This document shows, piece after piece, positions 1 to 16,969 of a stretch of 64,000 bases of DNA. The position numbers and the translations under genes were made by a program. The notes beneath the pieces were generated by a model. That model was not told the origin of the DNA, did not search any database, and worked only from the letters and a program-made list of their open reading frames with translations. Within the stretch, counting starts at the first letter, position 1. Each line of letters begins with the position of its first letter. The stretch lies in contig MCFH01000003.1 in assembly GCA_002104945.1 (NCBI GenBank), positions 372,001 to 436,000 on the forward strand, given 5' to 3'. This DNA comes from Piromyces finnis. Its lineage: Eukaryota; Neocallimastigomycota; Neocallimastigomycetes; Neocallimastigales; Neocallimastigaceae.

Positions 1-86
1 AAAATAAATAAAGGGAGTTTGAACGAAATAATTAATTACAAAAGGAATAATTTATCAAAGTAATAGAATTAATTATTACTATTACT

Positions 87-800
87 GTGATTATTACCAT
101 CTACCACTTACTACCTATCACCATTACCACTACTACGATGATTATTACTATCTACCACTTACTACCTATCACCATTACCACTACTACGATGATTATTACT
201 ATCTACCACTTACTACCTATCACCATTACCACTACTACGATGATTATTACTATCTACCACTTACTACCTATCACCATTACCACTACTACGATGATTATTA
301 CTATCTACCACTTACTACCTATCACCATTACCACTACTACGATGATTATTACTATCTACCACTTACTACCTATCACCATTACCACTACTACGATGATTAT
401 TACTATCTACCACTTACTACCTATCACCATTACCACTACTACAATGATTATTACTATCTACCACTTACTACCTATCACCATTACCACTACTACGATGATT
501 ATTACTATCTACCACTTACTACCTATCACCATTACCACTACTACGATGATTATTACTATCTACCACTTACTACCTATCACCATTACCACTACTACGATGA
601 TTATTACTATCTACCACTTACTACCTATCACCATTACCACTACTACGATGATTATTACTATCTACCACTTACTACCTATCACCATTACCACTACTACGAT
701 GATTATTACTATCTACCACTTACTACCTATCACCATTACCACTACTACGATGATTATTACTATCTACCACTTACTACCTATCACCATTACCACTACTACC
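87..800. repeat. 51-bp minisatellite, 14 copies
   Basis: Fourteen head-to-tail copies of a 51-bp unit are visible, almost identical apart from a few bases in the first copy and one G-to-A change near 442. The unit length is a multiple of three, so one forward frame stays open for 257 codons as a 17-residue repeat beginning MIITIYHLLPIT. That frame starts at GTG, has no upstream ATG or signal peptide, and ends in a degenerate extension. I read it as a non-coding satellite, although a fragment of a repeat-protein exon cannot be excluded. Confidence 0.9.
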
Positions 801-3800
801 ACTATGATGACAATTACCTACTACCTACTTCCTCCTACAACTTTTTTCTTTTATTCCTAAAAATGAATTCCATTTTGTTCTTTAGCCTTAACCCTTTCAA
901 ATTTTCCATTTTTCATTTTTCTTTTCTGTCACCATCTTCATCTCAATAAAAAGTTTAAATTTCATTTATTTTCATTATAATCTACAATATATTAATAGTA
1001 TATTAAATATAATATTTAATATATTATAAATATGAATATATTAAAATTATTATCAATTTCTATTTTTTATCAAGGAATAGTTGTTAATATAATAAATACA
1101 TATTATGATTATAATGAAATATATTAAAAATCAATTATAATAAATTCTATTGAATATTATTGGTGGGAATAAATCATGAAAATTTTAAAAGTCAGTTTTT
1201 TTTTTATTGATCAAAAAATGAAACAAGAGCAGAAAAAGTATAAGAAAAAAAGAGTGGAAAAAGAGGTTATTCTAAGTTATAATAAAAAAACAATATGAGT
1301 AGGGATGATGAAGAGAAAGAAAAGAAAAAAAAGAATTATTAATAAAAGGTAAAATAATTAATATAAATAGTTGATTCAAAATTCATAGGATTTATTGAAA
1401 AAAGAGAAAAAAAATAAAAATTCAAAAATCAGTACAAATAAAAAAATTAAAATTTGTAGCACTTTTTTTTACTACTTTTTTATGTTTTTATGGTGATTTA
1501 GTTGAATTGAATTCAGCTAAACTTCTGCCTAAAAAAACCTTTTTTTTTTTACTCTTTTCATTTTAAAATTTTTTCATTTTTGAAATGTCACAAAAAATTT
1601 CTCCAATTTCAATTACATCAACGTATTACATTTAATTACATTAATGTAATAAATGTTTTTAATTAAAAACCAACTTTATATTCTAAAAAAGGAATGATGA
1701 AAAAAAACTTTTTTTAACGATAACTTTGTGAATGAATAATGAAGGATGATAATAATGGTTTTTATACTATAAAATATTTATAATTGTTATCATTATTATT
1801 ATGATTATAATTACCACCATCATAATAATAATTATTACCTCTACCATTATAGTTTAATTTTTATATAAAAGTTTAACTTTTAAAAATATATTAAATTCTT
1901 GTTTATATTAAATAAATACAGAACAAACTTTTTTATTTTTTTTATGGTGTTAATAAATATAAATGTATATATAATGCCAACATAAAATAAAGTAATTTTT
2001 ATCAATGCTTGTGATGAGTGTTGAAATAGTTGTATAAAGGTTTAAACTATTTTCTTCTTTATTCATTCTATTAAAAATCCTTTCTTCTATTTCTTCTTGA
2101 ATATTCAGTTATAGTTTTTTTTTTTTAAAAAATGTTAGAATTCTATTAGTATAATTAAAGTTTTCAATTTAATTCATTTTTTTAATTAATCGGATAATGA
2201 AAAGGAAATCGGCAAGCAAAAAATGTTTACTTTGAAATAAATATGGCTTTATGTATAGAGAGTAAGCAATCATTTTCAATTCTTATCTAGCATGACCGAA
2301 TGATTTTTGTTATTTTTAGCAAAACTTTTTTTTTTATCTATTCAACAAAACAACCATTCATTTTTTTTTAAAAAAAGAAAAATAGAATCTTTTACATTGT
2401 ATTATTATTTAATGCTAAATGATAATAGACGACAATTCATAGCAAAAATTCATTAGTTATTAAACTTTATAAATTCAAAAAAAGTAAATTATCACCAATA
2501 ATGATAAAACCTTTTTTTTTTTCTTTTTAACTTTTTATTATTAACAATAATGTAATAATAAATTAAAAAATATTGACAAAATAAAAGGAAATTGATATTG
2601 AAAATAACTTTTTTTTTTTTTATCAAAGAATTGCTTTTAAACTTTTTCTTTCTTCTTTCCTATAATTACAGTTTTAATTACATTTTTAATTACATTTTAA
2701 TTACATTTTAATTACATTTTAATTACATTTTAATTACATTTTTAATTACATTTTTTTTGTTAAATAAATTATTATTTAAAACTTTCATTCCATAGAAATA
2801 GTAAAAGTAAATAGCGTTAATAGGAAGACAAACGTTAAGGATGGAATCCTTTTCCATTACAAGGGCTATTAATCCTTCTTCCTTTTTTTCTTCCTATTCA
2901 TTTCCTTTATAGTGGTATTTCTTTGGTAGGGTCAGTAAAGAGTCAAGGCTTCTTTTCCTTTTTATTATTTTATTATTTGTCTCTTTTTGTTATAAAAATA
3001 AATACTATATATTGTATTATATTGTAATATATTTTAATTCATTATTTATTTATTTGTATTATTATCAATAGAAGAAATATTATATTCATAAATGTATGCT
3101 AATATACTGTACAATATATAAAAATAAATTAAATCATATATTAGGTGTACTCTCCTTTTATCAATTTTTTTAAGGAGAGCAAAAGCGTTTATTTAATTTT
3201 AAAATAGGATTTTAGATTTTTTAGGTAACTATTGTTGAATAAACAATATATTATAATATATTATAATATATTATTAATAAATTGTTTTAATCTATTTTTA
3301 ATATAAATAGTTTTGATATAACACACAATAAACATACAATATATTATTTATATATTATCTATTATTCAATAATATATATTATATTCTATTCAATAATATA
3401 TATTGATAATAGTAATTCTTGATTTGATATTCAATTCAATATATGTTAAGACTCACAAATCAAGAATAATACATAAATCTATAACCATCACATGATTATT
3501 TTCACATGTCAAACACCAAATAAATTCAAGTTGATTATACTGTTAATATATGATCCTCCATATAATCTTATTTTGATTTAAATACTTTTAATTTATTCGT
3601 TTATTCATAATATATGTATCAATTTATTTTGTTTGGTAATCAAAAAAAAAAGAATTTTAAATAGAAATAGAGTTTAATACTAAAAATTTTTATAATTAAA
3701 TATAAAAAGTTTAAAAAATAATAAATAAATAAATAAATAATATATTAAATAAAAGAATAAATAAATAATGAATTAAATAAATATATTATCAATAAATAAA

Positions 3801-4923
3801 TATATATTCTTAATTATTTAAATAAATTAATAAACTAAATAGATAAATTAAATAATAAATAAATAAATGGGATGATTTTATTATTAAAAAAAAAATTGCA
3901 TAATTATTTAAAGATTTTTAAACATTCATTATTATTTGTTGAACAATAAAAAAAAAAAAAAAAAAAAAAATCATTAATAATAAAGAAAAAATTTTTTTTT
4001 TTTTTTTTTTTTTTTGTAATTTTTTCTTTGGAAGTTCATCCTAGAAATTTTTATTTTTTTTTTAAAGATTTGTTGGAACAAAAAGAGATTTTTTGTTAAT
4101 AAAAAAGAAGGAAATTTGAAAAAAAAAGTGTCAAATGAATTAAAGAAAATTTTAGTTTAAACAGAAAAGAAAAAAAAAGGAATAATAAGAATCAAAAAAA
4201 TTAAACAAAAAAAACAAAAAAAAAAAAAGATTTCTTTTATCCTTTTTTTTTTTAATAAAACACATTTTTAGTTCAAAAAAAAAAAAAAAAAAAAAAAACA
4301 TTTCTTTTTATAGATAAAAAGAAGTAAAAACAAACAAGCAAATAAACCAATAAGAGGGAGTTGGTTAAATTTTAAATTAGTTTTTTTTATTATTTAATAA
4401 AATATTTATTTATTTAATTATTTAAAGTTTAAAATAAAACACTAAAAAGTATAAAAAAAAAATACTTTAAAAATAATAATCAGTAGTAATTTATTTCAAG
4501 TAATAATACAATAAATTAAAGGTATACAAAACTACTTTTAATAATAGTTTTAAAATAGTTGGTATTATAAATATTTGGGTTTTTTTTATTTTTATAAAAT
4601 AGTAAGATTTTTTATTTTAAATATCTTTATTTTTAAAAAGGACATGAAATATAGTGTAATTTTATTTTAAAAAAATTATTATTTTCAATCCTTTAATAAG
4701 TGAACATTTATATTTTATATTCAAAAAAAAAAAAAAAAAAAAAAAGAAAAAGAATAAGCTTTTTTTTTAAAAAAAAGAAAACAAATAATTATTAAAACAA
4801 TTTATTTTATATAAAAATCAATATAATATTAAAAATATTATATAAATAATACGAGATAGTATTTAAAAAGTTTAAAAATTCAGTAAAAAAAATTTTTTTT
4901 AATACAATAAAACATTTATCAAA
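801..4923. other. AT-rich intergenic spacer
   Basis: No supported gene. The stretch holds homopolymer A and T runs, an ATAA-rich area at 3716-3870, long A/T runs around 3946-4015, 4275-4299 and 4724-4745, and a small perfect inverted repeat (CTCTCCTT / AAGGAGAG) near 3149-3179. The last 400 bp are the likely promoter and 5' UTR of the transporter, but no specific element stands out from the background. Confidence 0.7.
2664..2751. repeat. 11-12 bp tandem repeat (TTTTAATTACA)
   Basis: About eight consecutive copies of AATTACATTTT, spaced 11 or 12 bp according to the number of T residues. It is a simple tandem array in non-coding spacer with no nearby gene to assign it to. Confidence 0.8.
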
Positions 4924-7243
4924 ATGAGAGATAATATTGATATCGTTGTCGATAAAATAAAAGAATTAGAAGAAAATATGGACAATCAAGATATTGTCAA
5001 TTGTAATCGTAGCTATGACAGTAACCAAGGTGATTCAAGTACCACTTTGGAAAAAGATACAATTTCAATAAAAACTTCTTCTTCAACACTTAATTCTCCT
5101 TCTTCAACCGTTGTAGATACCACAGAAGAAGAATATATTGATCCTCGTTCAAAATATTCTCAAGCAAGAAAGAAGCTTATTTTATTCACTATTGCTTTTG
5201 CTGGTCTTATTGGACCAATTGGTAGTACAATTTATGTAAGTGTCATTATTTTGAAAGAATGAGAATATTAAAAATTTTTTTTATAATAGAGTTTTTTTTA
5301 TTAGTATAAAGAATTTTATTAATGAAACTAAATATTAATTTTTAAAAATGTTTATATATATAGTACCCTGCCATGAAGGTTATTGAAAAAGATTTACATA
5401 CCACTAGTTATTTAGTTAATTTATCTGTTTCTTCCTTTATGGTTACTATGGCAGTTATGGTAAATAAAGTGTTATGATTTTTGATATAATAAGGATAGGA
5501 AAATAATTTAAAAAAAAATGAAAGGAATTGGTTGAGAAATTTTTATTCATTTTTTTTTAATTATTCATTATTTTGCAAATAGCCTTTAGCTTGGGGTGTA
5601 TTTTCAGATGTCTATGGTAGAAGAAGAATTTATATTGTGTCCTTATTTATTTCTTTAGTTGCTGGTATCGGTTCTGCTTTATCAAATAACATTTATTTAT
5701 TATTAATATTTAGAGCTATTCAGGTAAAACGAAAAATAAAAAATGATACAATAAATATTCAAAAAAAAAAAAAAGTATTCAAAAAAAATTACATAGGATT
5801 AAAATTTTATTAAAAATTGTAATAAAAATTAACAGGGTATTGGTTGTTCTTCTGTAAATTCAGTAGGTGCAGGAACAATTTCTGATGTATTTTTCCAAGA
5901 AGAAAGAGGAAGTGCTATGGGTATTTACTATTTAGGTGCTTTAGTTGGTCCTGCTGTTGGTAAATTTTCAAATAATTTAGATTTTAGTAAATTTAATATT
6001 CAAAATAATTATCATCATTTTTACCAGGATAATAAAAGGTTTATTATTCTTGTAAAAATTATTTAATTATTAAAATTTTTTTTGATTATTACCAAAAAAA
6101 TAATAATTAAAATTTAAAAGAGTAAAAAATAATTATAGGGGTAGAATAGATTTATTAAATTAATTTATTTTTTATATTTGTATTCATAAATAATCAATCT
6201 CTTTTTTTATAGGTCCAATTCTTGGAGGTGTTATGACAGATTATATTGGTTGGAAATCTATCTTTTGGTTATTAGCAGCAATTTCATTAATTTCATTCGT
6301 TATGATTTACGTCTTTTTACCAGAAACAAAAATCCCACCACCACCAGGTGTAGAAGAACCAAAGAAAAGTTTAAATCCAGTTAAACCATTAGCTTACTTA
6401 CGTTTCAAAAATATCAGACTTGTTATTTGCATGGTTTGTTTAATTTATGCTAGTTACTACAGTATTAATATTGGTTTACCAAGTGATTACGGAGATAAAT
6501 ATGGTTTCAGTTCAACTTACACCGGTTTCATGTACTTTGGTGTTGGTTTAGGTAATGTATTAGGATCATTATATGGTGGACGTTATTCTGATTTCATGTT
6601 AAAACGTTCCCAAAAGAAGCTTTCCTTAAAAATGAAAGGTGGAAATATTCCATCCGAAGGTAGATTAAAGAGTATCATTCCTGGTTTAATTTTATTCCCA
6701 ATCGGTTTATTATGTCATGGTTGGTCTGTTAACTTTGTATGGCCATGGCTTATTCCATTTATATCACAATTTGTTGTTGGTTTCGGTATGATGTTTGTTT
6801 TCTCTTCTACTTCTACTTATTTGGTCGAACAATTCCCAGAAAATTCAGCAGCTATTATGAGTGTTAACAACTTTTCAAGATTTACTGTATCTACCATTGC
6901 TATTACAGTATATCAACCAGTAGTAGAAGTTATTGGTACCGGTTGGTACTTTACTGCTTTTACTTGCTTTAGTTTACTTGCTGCTCTTGGTACTTTATGG
7001 GTATACAAGAATGGTGAAGCCTACCGTATGAAACGCAAACCATGGTGTGATCAAGTTATTGATGTTCCAATGACTGAAATTAAGATTGATGAAAAGAATA
7101 ATTCAAAAGAAACAATAAAAGGTGAAATTGATAATGATGAATTAACCGAAAATGTAAATAATGATATAACTGAAATAAAATCACTGGATAAAGATCAACA
7201 AACTGTACATTCACTAAATAAAAATGATTCAAATAATAAATAA
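4924..7243 (+). CDS. MFS drug:H+ antiporter-like transporter (DHA1 family), 5 exons
   Basis: Predicted integral-membrane proton-coupled transporter, probably exporting a small molecule; the substrate cannot be read from sequence. Exons 4924-5235, 5364-5459, 5583-5723, 5836-5959 and 6213-7243 join in frame at GT-AG sites to give about 567 residues, normal for 12-spanner MFS proteins. The first ~78 residues are polar and cytosolic. After exon joining, the loop after TM2 carries the MFS signature GVFSDVYGRRR, and the TM5 antiporter motif C appears as GPAVGPILGG, which straddles the exon 4/5 junction. A central charged loop (PETKIPPPPG... KPLAY) separates the two six-helix halves. The C-tail of about 60 residues is acidic and Asn-rich. 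Fungal QDR/DTR-type exporters are the closest family I recognise. Start: first ATG of exon 1, preceded by AT-rich leader. No truncation or frameshift seen. Confidence 0.88.
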
Positions 7244-10200
7244 TATAGGAAAATAGATAGTATTTCATATTTGCAAATACAATAGTATAAATTAAAATAC
7301 ATTAGAATAGAGAGGTTATACACAACTTATTAATTTAAAAAATATACATAGAGATTAAGAATAATAATCAAAAAAAAAATTTCTTTATCACAACAAAAAG
7401 CTTTTTTTTTTATTTTATACTTTTAAATACTATTGTCATTTGTAAAAAATAATACAATTGTATATATTATTATTTGGAAAAGTTATTTCATTTTTAACAT
7501 TTCACGTATATATCCTACACACCATATAACACATTCCTAAGAAAATGAAATTATTTATACGCATTTAGATCAAAATGAAAAAAATAATTTATAATTTTAA
7601 TGCCCAACAATAACAACAAAAGAATACAAATTCATTAAAAAATCAATAACAAAAAATCTATTCTTGATAATTTTTCATTTATTTTTTTTTTTTTTAAATT
7701 TTTATTTATATATATCAGTAACATCAGTAAAGTTAGTAAAATCAGTAAAATCAGTGCAATTTTTTTTAATGTTAAAAAAATATTCATTTTTCAGTACCAT
7801 TTTATTTTAATAAACAATAAAAAATCTCTTGAATTCCAACATCATAGAAATTTCCAAAAAATTATCAAATCCCAAAAAAAAAAAAAAATCACAACAAACC
7901 TATTCATAATACAAACAATTCAGTATAATCATTTAATAAAACAAAATACCAAATTTAAAATAAACTTGTATAGTCAATTTTTATGGTGTAAAGAGTTGAT
8001 TATAGAAGTTAAAAAAAAAAGAGTTTAACTATTTTATAAATAGAATTAAAAATAGATAGAAATTTTTATTTCTATTTTATAAAAAAAAAGCTCTTCCATC
8101 CCAACATTAAAGAAAAAAAAAAAATCCAAATTAAAAAAAGAAAAAACACATATAAATATATATATATTACATTTTTTTTTACAAAAGAAAAAAAAAAGAT
8201 TTTTAATATTTAATAGAAGTAATTAATGATTTTATGATTAGATAGAATAAATAATAATTCGTAACTAGGAAAGGGTGTTTGTTCAAATAATTAAAAATGA
8301 TCGATCATATAATAATTTAATTTTTAATAATAATCATAATAATTAAAAAAATGATTTTTTTATTTTTATTTTTTTATAATGCAATTATCTACTTTTATAT
8401 TTAAAAAAAAAAAAAAAAACAATAAATAATTATATACCAAAAAAAAAAAAAAAAGAAAGATTCAAATCAATTTGTTACTTAAGGGGATAAAGAAAGAAAG
8501 AAAGAAAAAAAAAGATTTTATTTTATCGATAAAGAAAAAGTATTAATTTATTTTTTATTATTAATATTAGTAAAGTAGTATTTTTTTTTTTTTAAAAAAA
8601 AAAGGAAAAAGAAAGAGAAAAAGAGGGGGTAAAGTAAGTCATAACAACAGTAGCAATAATACCAATATTAAAAAAAGAATTGAAATTTGATTTCTAGTTT
8701 GTTAAAAATGAAATAAAATATAAATTGAAAGGTAATTATTACAGAATTATTTTTATTTTTATTTTTTTTTAAAAAAAAGGCATATTTAATTAAATATTAT
8801 CAGACCAACTAATTTATCTTTTTTTTATTTTATTATTTCATTATAAATTATAATAGAAAAGAGACAGTTGTTCTATTTCAATTCAAGAAAAACAGAAATA
8901 ATTGAACTATAAAAAAAACCTAATGAAAGACTCTTTTCTTTTAAGTAATATACCCAAAAAAAATTTTTATATGTCTTCCCAATATTATTTTTATTTTTAT
9001 TTTACTAAAATTAAAAAAAAAAATATGAAGCAAAAAAAAAAAATCTTTTAAATTTGTTTTTTAAAGATTTTTTTTTTTTTTTCTTTTCATATTTTTTTTT
9101 CTTAATAATATTATTATTATATTATTTTATTTTATCTTATTTTTTCTTTTCTTTTTCCATATAAATATATCAATATTTTTATGATAAGTTATTATAAAAA
9201 AAAAAAAAAAGAATAAATAAATGTTTTTAGTATTAAATTTTTTTTGAAAATAAATAAAAATATTTTAAGTAATTCTAATTATTTTTAAAAAAAAGGGTAA
9301 ACTTCATTTTATAATAATAATAATTTTTTTTTTTTCTTTTTAAAAAAAAAAAAAGGAAGAAGAAAAGGGAATCATTTTTAAAAAAAAAAAAAAAAAAAAA
9401 GTATAAACTAAAACTTTTTTTTCTTTTGAGATAAATATGGTTTTAAGAATGTTAAAATTATTAATATTTTTAGTAGTTGTGGATTCTTTTCAATTAAGAA
9501 AGAAACAATGAAATTTGTTGATTTTTTATTATTGTATCCTGTGTATGACACTAAATGTTTAAAAAGACACATCCTAGACTTTTTCTTGCATAAAACTTTT
9601 TAATATTTTTTCTCTAATTTTGATCATTAAATATAAACTTTAAAAATTATGAAATATTTTAGATTTGAACTATACCTTTTTTATTATTTTTTTATTATTA
9701 CTTTATTTTTCTTCTTTCAAGAAAAAAAAGTATATTTAGTTTTATTTTTTTTTTCTCCAAATAACTAATTGGAATTACTAAAAAAAGAAAAATGTATACA
9801 AAATAAATAATAAATAAATAAAAAAAGATACTATAGAAAATGAATACATTTATTTTTTTTTTTTTTTTAATAATAATGATAAAGTTTTAAAAGTATATGT
9901 TTTTTTTTTTTTTTTTTTTTTTTTTTCTTAAAAAGGAAAGGCTTTTTTAAAGTTTTTTATATTAATGTTATCCTATATTTAAAGTTTTACGATCATTTTT
10001 TTTTAATTATATATAATATAAAAATAAACAACTTTAAAATATGGTATTATTATGTATATTATTATTATCTTTTTAGTATTTTTTTTTTTTTTTTTTTTTT
10101 GTTTCAAATTTAAATTAGATCTTTTACAATAATAATTAAAATAAAAAGAATGTATTCATATTTTATTATATTTAATTATTATGGAACAGATAAACTTTAA

Positions 10201-10482
10201 TAATAAAAAAATATTTTAAAGTATTTATAATTTTACTGATATTGTTCTTTCTCATTTTAAGTATATTTGGAAAAATTTAAAAAAAAAAAAATAAAAAATA
10301 AAAAAAATTTAATAATTTATATATTATAATTTATATTTTCTGAATTTCTTTTTTTTTTTTTTTACTAAAAATTTCATACAATATGTTAATTATAATAATA
10401 TAATTCAATTCTATTGTTTTTTTTATAAAAATATATATATATATATATGTGCAGCAGCCTATAAATAATATTACACATACAA
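7244..10482. other. AT-rich intergenic spacer
   Basis: About 3.2 kb of almost pure A/T with many 10-27 nt A or T runs (for example 9900-9926) and short purine-rich stretches (AAAG repeats near 8490). An ATG at 10041 opens an 11-codon hydrophobic peptide that stops at once. No supported gene or RNA; the end of the stretch contains the upstream region of the receptor gene. Confidence 0.65.
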
Positions 10483-14086
<3,604 letters not shown>

Positions 14087-14805
14087 ACCTAATGATTATT
14101 TATAATCATTTTAAATCTTAACCTACCCATACTATTTATCAATAAAAGTTTTTCCAAATATATATATATATATATTAAATTATAGTATATTTTCTTTTTT
14201 GATATATCCTATTAACATTTTTTTTTTTGGAATAAAACAAAATCATTCATTGAAATATATTATTTAAAAAAATATCAAATAAACTATTAAAATTATTAAT
14301 TTTTTTCCTTTATAAACCTTTACACTTTCAGAATCTAATAAAAAAAAGACATTATATATAATACATAATATAAAAACTTTTATGAATTTTTTTTTTAAAG
14401 ACTACTTGAAAGATTAGAGGTATTTCTTTAATCATTAAATAATATTTAAATAGTTGCTCATTTGTTATTAAAAGTCTAGTTTATTGTACCAAAAGATGTT
14501 TAGAGGGTTTTTTTTTTTGATTATTTTTATTAAATATTTATTATAATATTATATATTGTAATATGTACTATATGTACTATATGTTAAATAGTATTAATCT
14601 TGATTTTTGTAAACTTTTTGAAGGTTTATTTAATATTTTAAAAGTCAAATATGCAATCATTTCAATTGTAAAATTATTTTTCTCAAGAATAATAATAGTG
14701 GTGGCTTTTTTTTTAATTTTAATTGAAATTAACTTTATACACCCTACTTTTCATATTCTTAATGATTTTAGGTATAACTCCCTAAACATTGGAACATTTA
14801 ATTAA

Positions 14806-14807
14806 TA

Positions 14808-14873
<66 letters not shown>
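14806..14873. repeat. (AAAT)n microsatellite, about 17 units
   Basis: Uninterrupted AAAT tetranucleotide run of about 68 bp in intergenic DNA. Confidence 0.9.
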
Positions 14874-14876
<3 letters not shown>

Positions 14877-15055
14877 CTCGAAAAATCTTAATGGACAAGC
14901 CTACCAACAATAAAATTTGCACCGCCTACTAACTTTCCTAAAAAAAAATAAGAAAGTCAGCAGATAAGTAAAAAAAATTAATTTAACAATTTTACAGAAA
15001 ATCCAAAAAAAACTAATTTATAATAATGTATAATCATAAAAAAAGTGATTTACTA

Positions 15056-15190
15056 TAATGAATAATAAATAATAAATAATGAATAATAAATAATGAATAA
15101 TAAATAATAAATAATGAATAATAAATAATAAATAATAAATAATAAATAATAAATAATAAATAATAAATAATAAATAATAAATAATAAATA
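15056..15190. repeat. AATAATAAATAATGA-type tandem repeat
   Basis: About 130 bp built from AATAATA/AATAATGA heptamer-octamer steps. Units containing G are at the 5' end and have been replaced by pure AATAATA units towards the 3' end. Non-coding; on the minus strand it makes a spurious LLFIIYY-repeat frame. Confidence 0.85.
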
Positions 15191-16969
15191 TTAAATATAT
15201 AACTTCTACATATAAAAAAAATTGACATGTTAATATATCCTTTAATATATAAAAGTCAATTTAGGTTAAAACTCAATTCATTCATTCTTATATATTATAT
15301 TAATTTAATAATATGTCAAAAATAAAGAAATTAATCAATATATAAAAAAAAAGAAGTGAGTAGTAATAATTAAAGTTACCTCTGATTTCTTCATTTTTAA
15401 TTCCCATTACTTTTTTCTTTCTTGGATATAAAATAAATTAGGACATTATTGAAATAAACAATTTGATTAAAATCAAGTTATACCATAATAACATTTTTGT
15501 AAACTATAAAACAGTACTTACACCATTTTTATAAATTTTCTTTTTTCTACTAAATCAAAGTCTTCTTTTAATGGCATGCATGCGTTTTTTTAATCCACAA
15601 TTTTTTAATTTAATATATCAAAAAAAGAGGGTTTGATTTTTTTTTTAATTTTTTTTTATTTGATTTATTAAATCATGTCACTAAAAAAAAATTAATAAAA
15701 AAACTTTTTAATGAAAGCAATAAGAATAATAACGAAAATAAACTAGAAAAAAAACTTTTTCCTATTAGTTTTATATAAAAATAAATAAAAAAAAAAAAAA
15801 GGGAAAGATACTTTTTAAACTTGAAATAAACTGTTTTCTTAGCATTTTATTGTGTTTGCTTTTACAGAAAATAAGTTAAAAATAAGAATATATTAATAAT
15901 ATGAAATAAATATATATTAAAATATATTCTTTATATATTACGCAAATATATTCTAATATAAAAAAATAAAAAAAAACCAAATAAAAAATTGAAATTACCT
16001 ACACAAGAATAAATAATAATTTAAGCTAAATTAAAAAAAAAAGAACAAAACTTTAATATTATTTATTTTTTCTTTTTCTATATAAATGAACCCTTTTTTT
16101 AGTATTTTAAGTTTAAGCCATTACATTGATAATTTATTTAATTTATTGAAAATGTGTTAAGCCATATATAAAAAATTTCTAAATACGGAAAATAACTATT
16201 TCGTGTAACAATATAAAAATTTAATTTAATTAAAATTATTGTTACATTTTTTCCTATTTAAGAAATATTAATTTATTTTATTTTAATGGATGATTGTAAT
16301 TTTTATTTTATTGAATAAATTAATTGGATAAAATAATCATCATTTTCTTATATCATTTTCAATAGATAATATATTATAATAAATTGAAATGTACAACTAA
16401 TATATATAATGAATATATTCTAAAATAATATTTAATATATTTTCCATAAAAATAAAAATATAAAAAATTTCAATTTTTTCTTTTTTTTTTTTTTACAATT
16501 TTTTTGAAAAAAAAAAGTTCTTCTTTAATTTCAGTAATATTGAAAGAAGACCATTTTTATTTTGTTTTATTGCATTGGAAAAGGGAAAAGCATAAAAAGA
16601 AAAGAAAGAAAATTAAAACTTTTACCTTTATATAAAATTAAAAAGCAAAGAAAAAAAAAGTAAAAACACAATTGATTAAAAGTAATTTAAATTTTATTTA
16701 ATATATAAATTTTTTATTTTACATTTTGTTAAAAAAAAAAAAAATACATTTCAATATTTAAATTGAGTGATAATCAATATTTTATTTATCACTTTGTAGT
16801 ATTAAATAAAATAACAAAGAAAAATAAAATAATAATAAAAAAAAAAGAAAAGAAAAACTTTTTATTCTTTTAATAAAAAATAGTGTTAAATAATAAAAAA
16901 CCAAACTTTTTATAAAAAGTGAATTTTGAATTTCATTAATATATTTCAAATAAAAAGGAAAGAAATAAA

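Larger units (their letters stand above)
14087..16969. other. AT-rich intergenic spacer with microsatellites
   Basis: No supported gene. An 80-codon open frame at 14563-14805 has no recognisable domain and looks like chance. The spacer contains two tandem arrays listed separately and ordinary A/T-rich sequence; its last few hundred bases precede the SH3-membrane protein gene. Confidence 0.6.

Noticed and set aside
87-860. 257-codon open frame over the 51-bp satellite as a gene
   Set aside because: Starts at GTG, no ATG context, purely repeat-derived, and the unit length alone explains the open frame.
10041-10076. Short hydrophobic ATG frame as the receptor's signal-peptide exon
   Set aside because: Stops after 11 codons with no usable donor; the ATG at 10483 gives a better signal peptide that splices in phase.
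14563-14805. 80-codon frame as a membrane peptide
   Set aside because: No domain, no homologue I recognise, composition expected from T-rich DNA.
15034-15228. Minus-strand LLFIIYY repeat frame
   Set aside because: Generated by the AATAATA tandem repeat.
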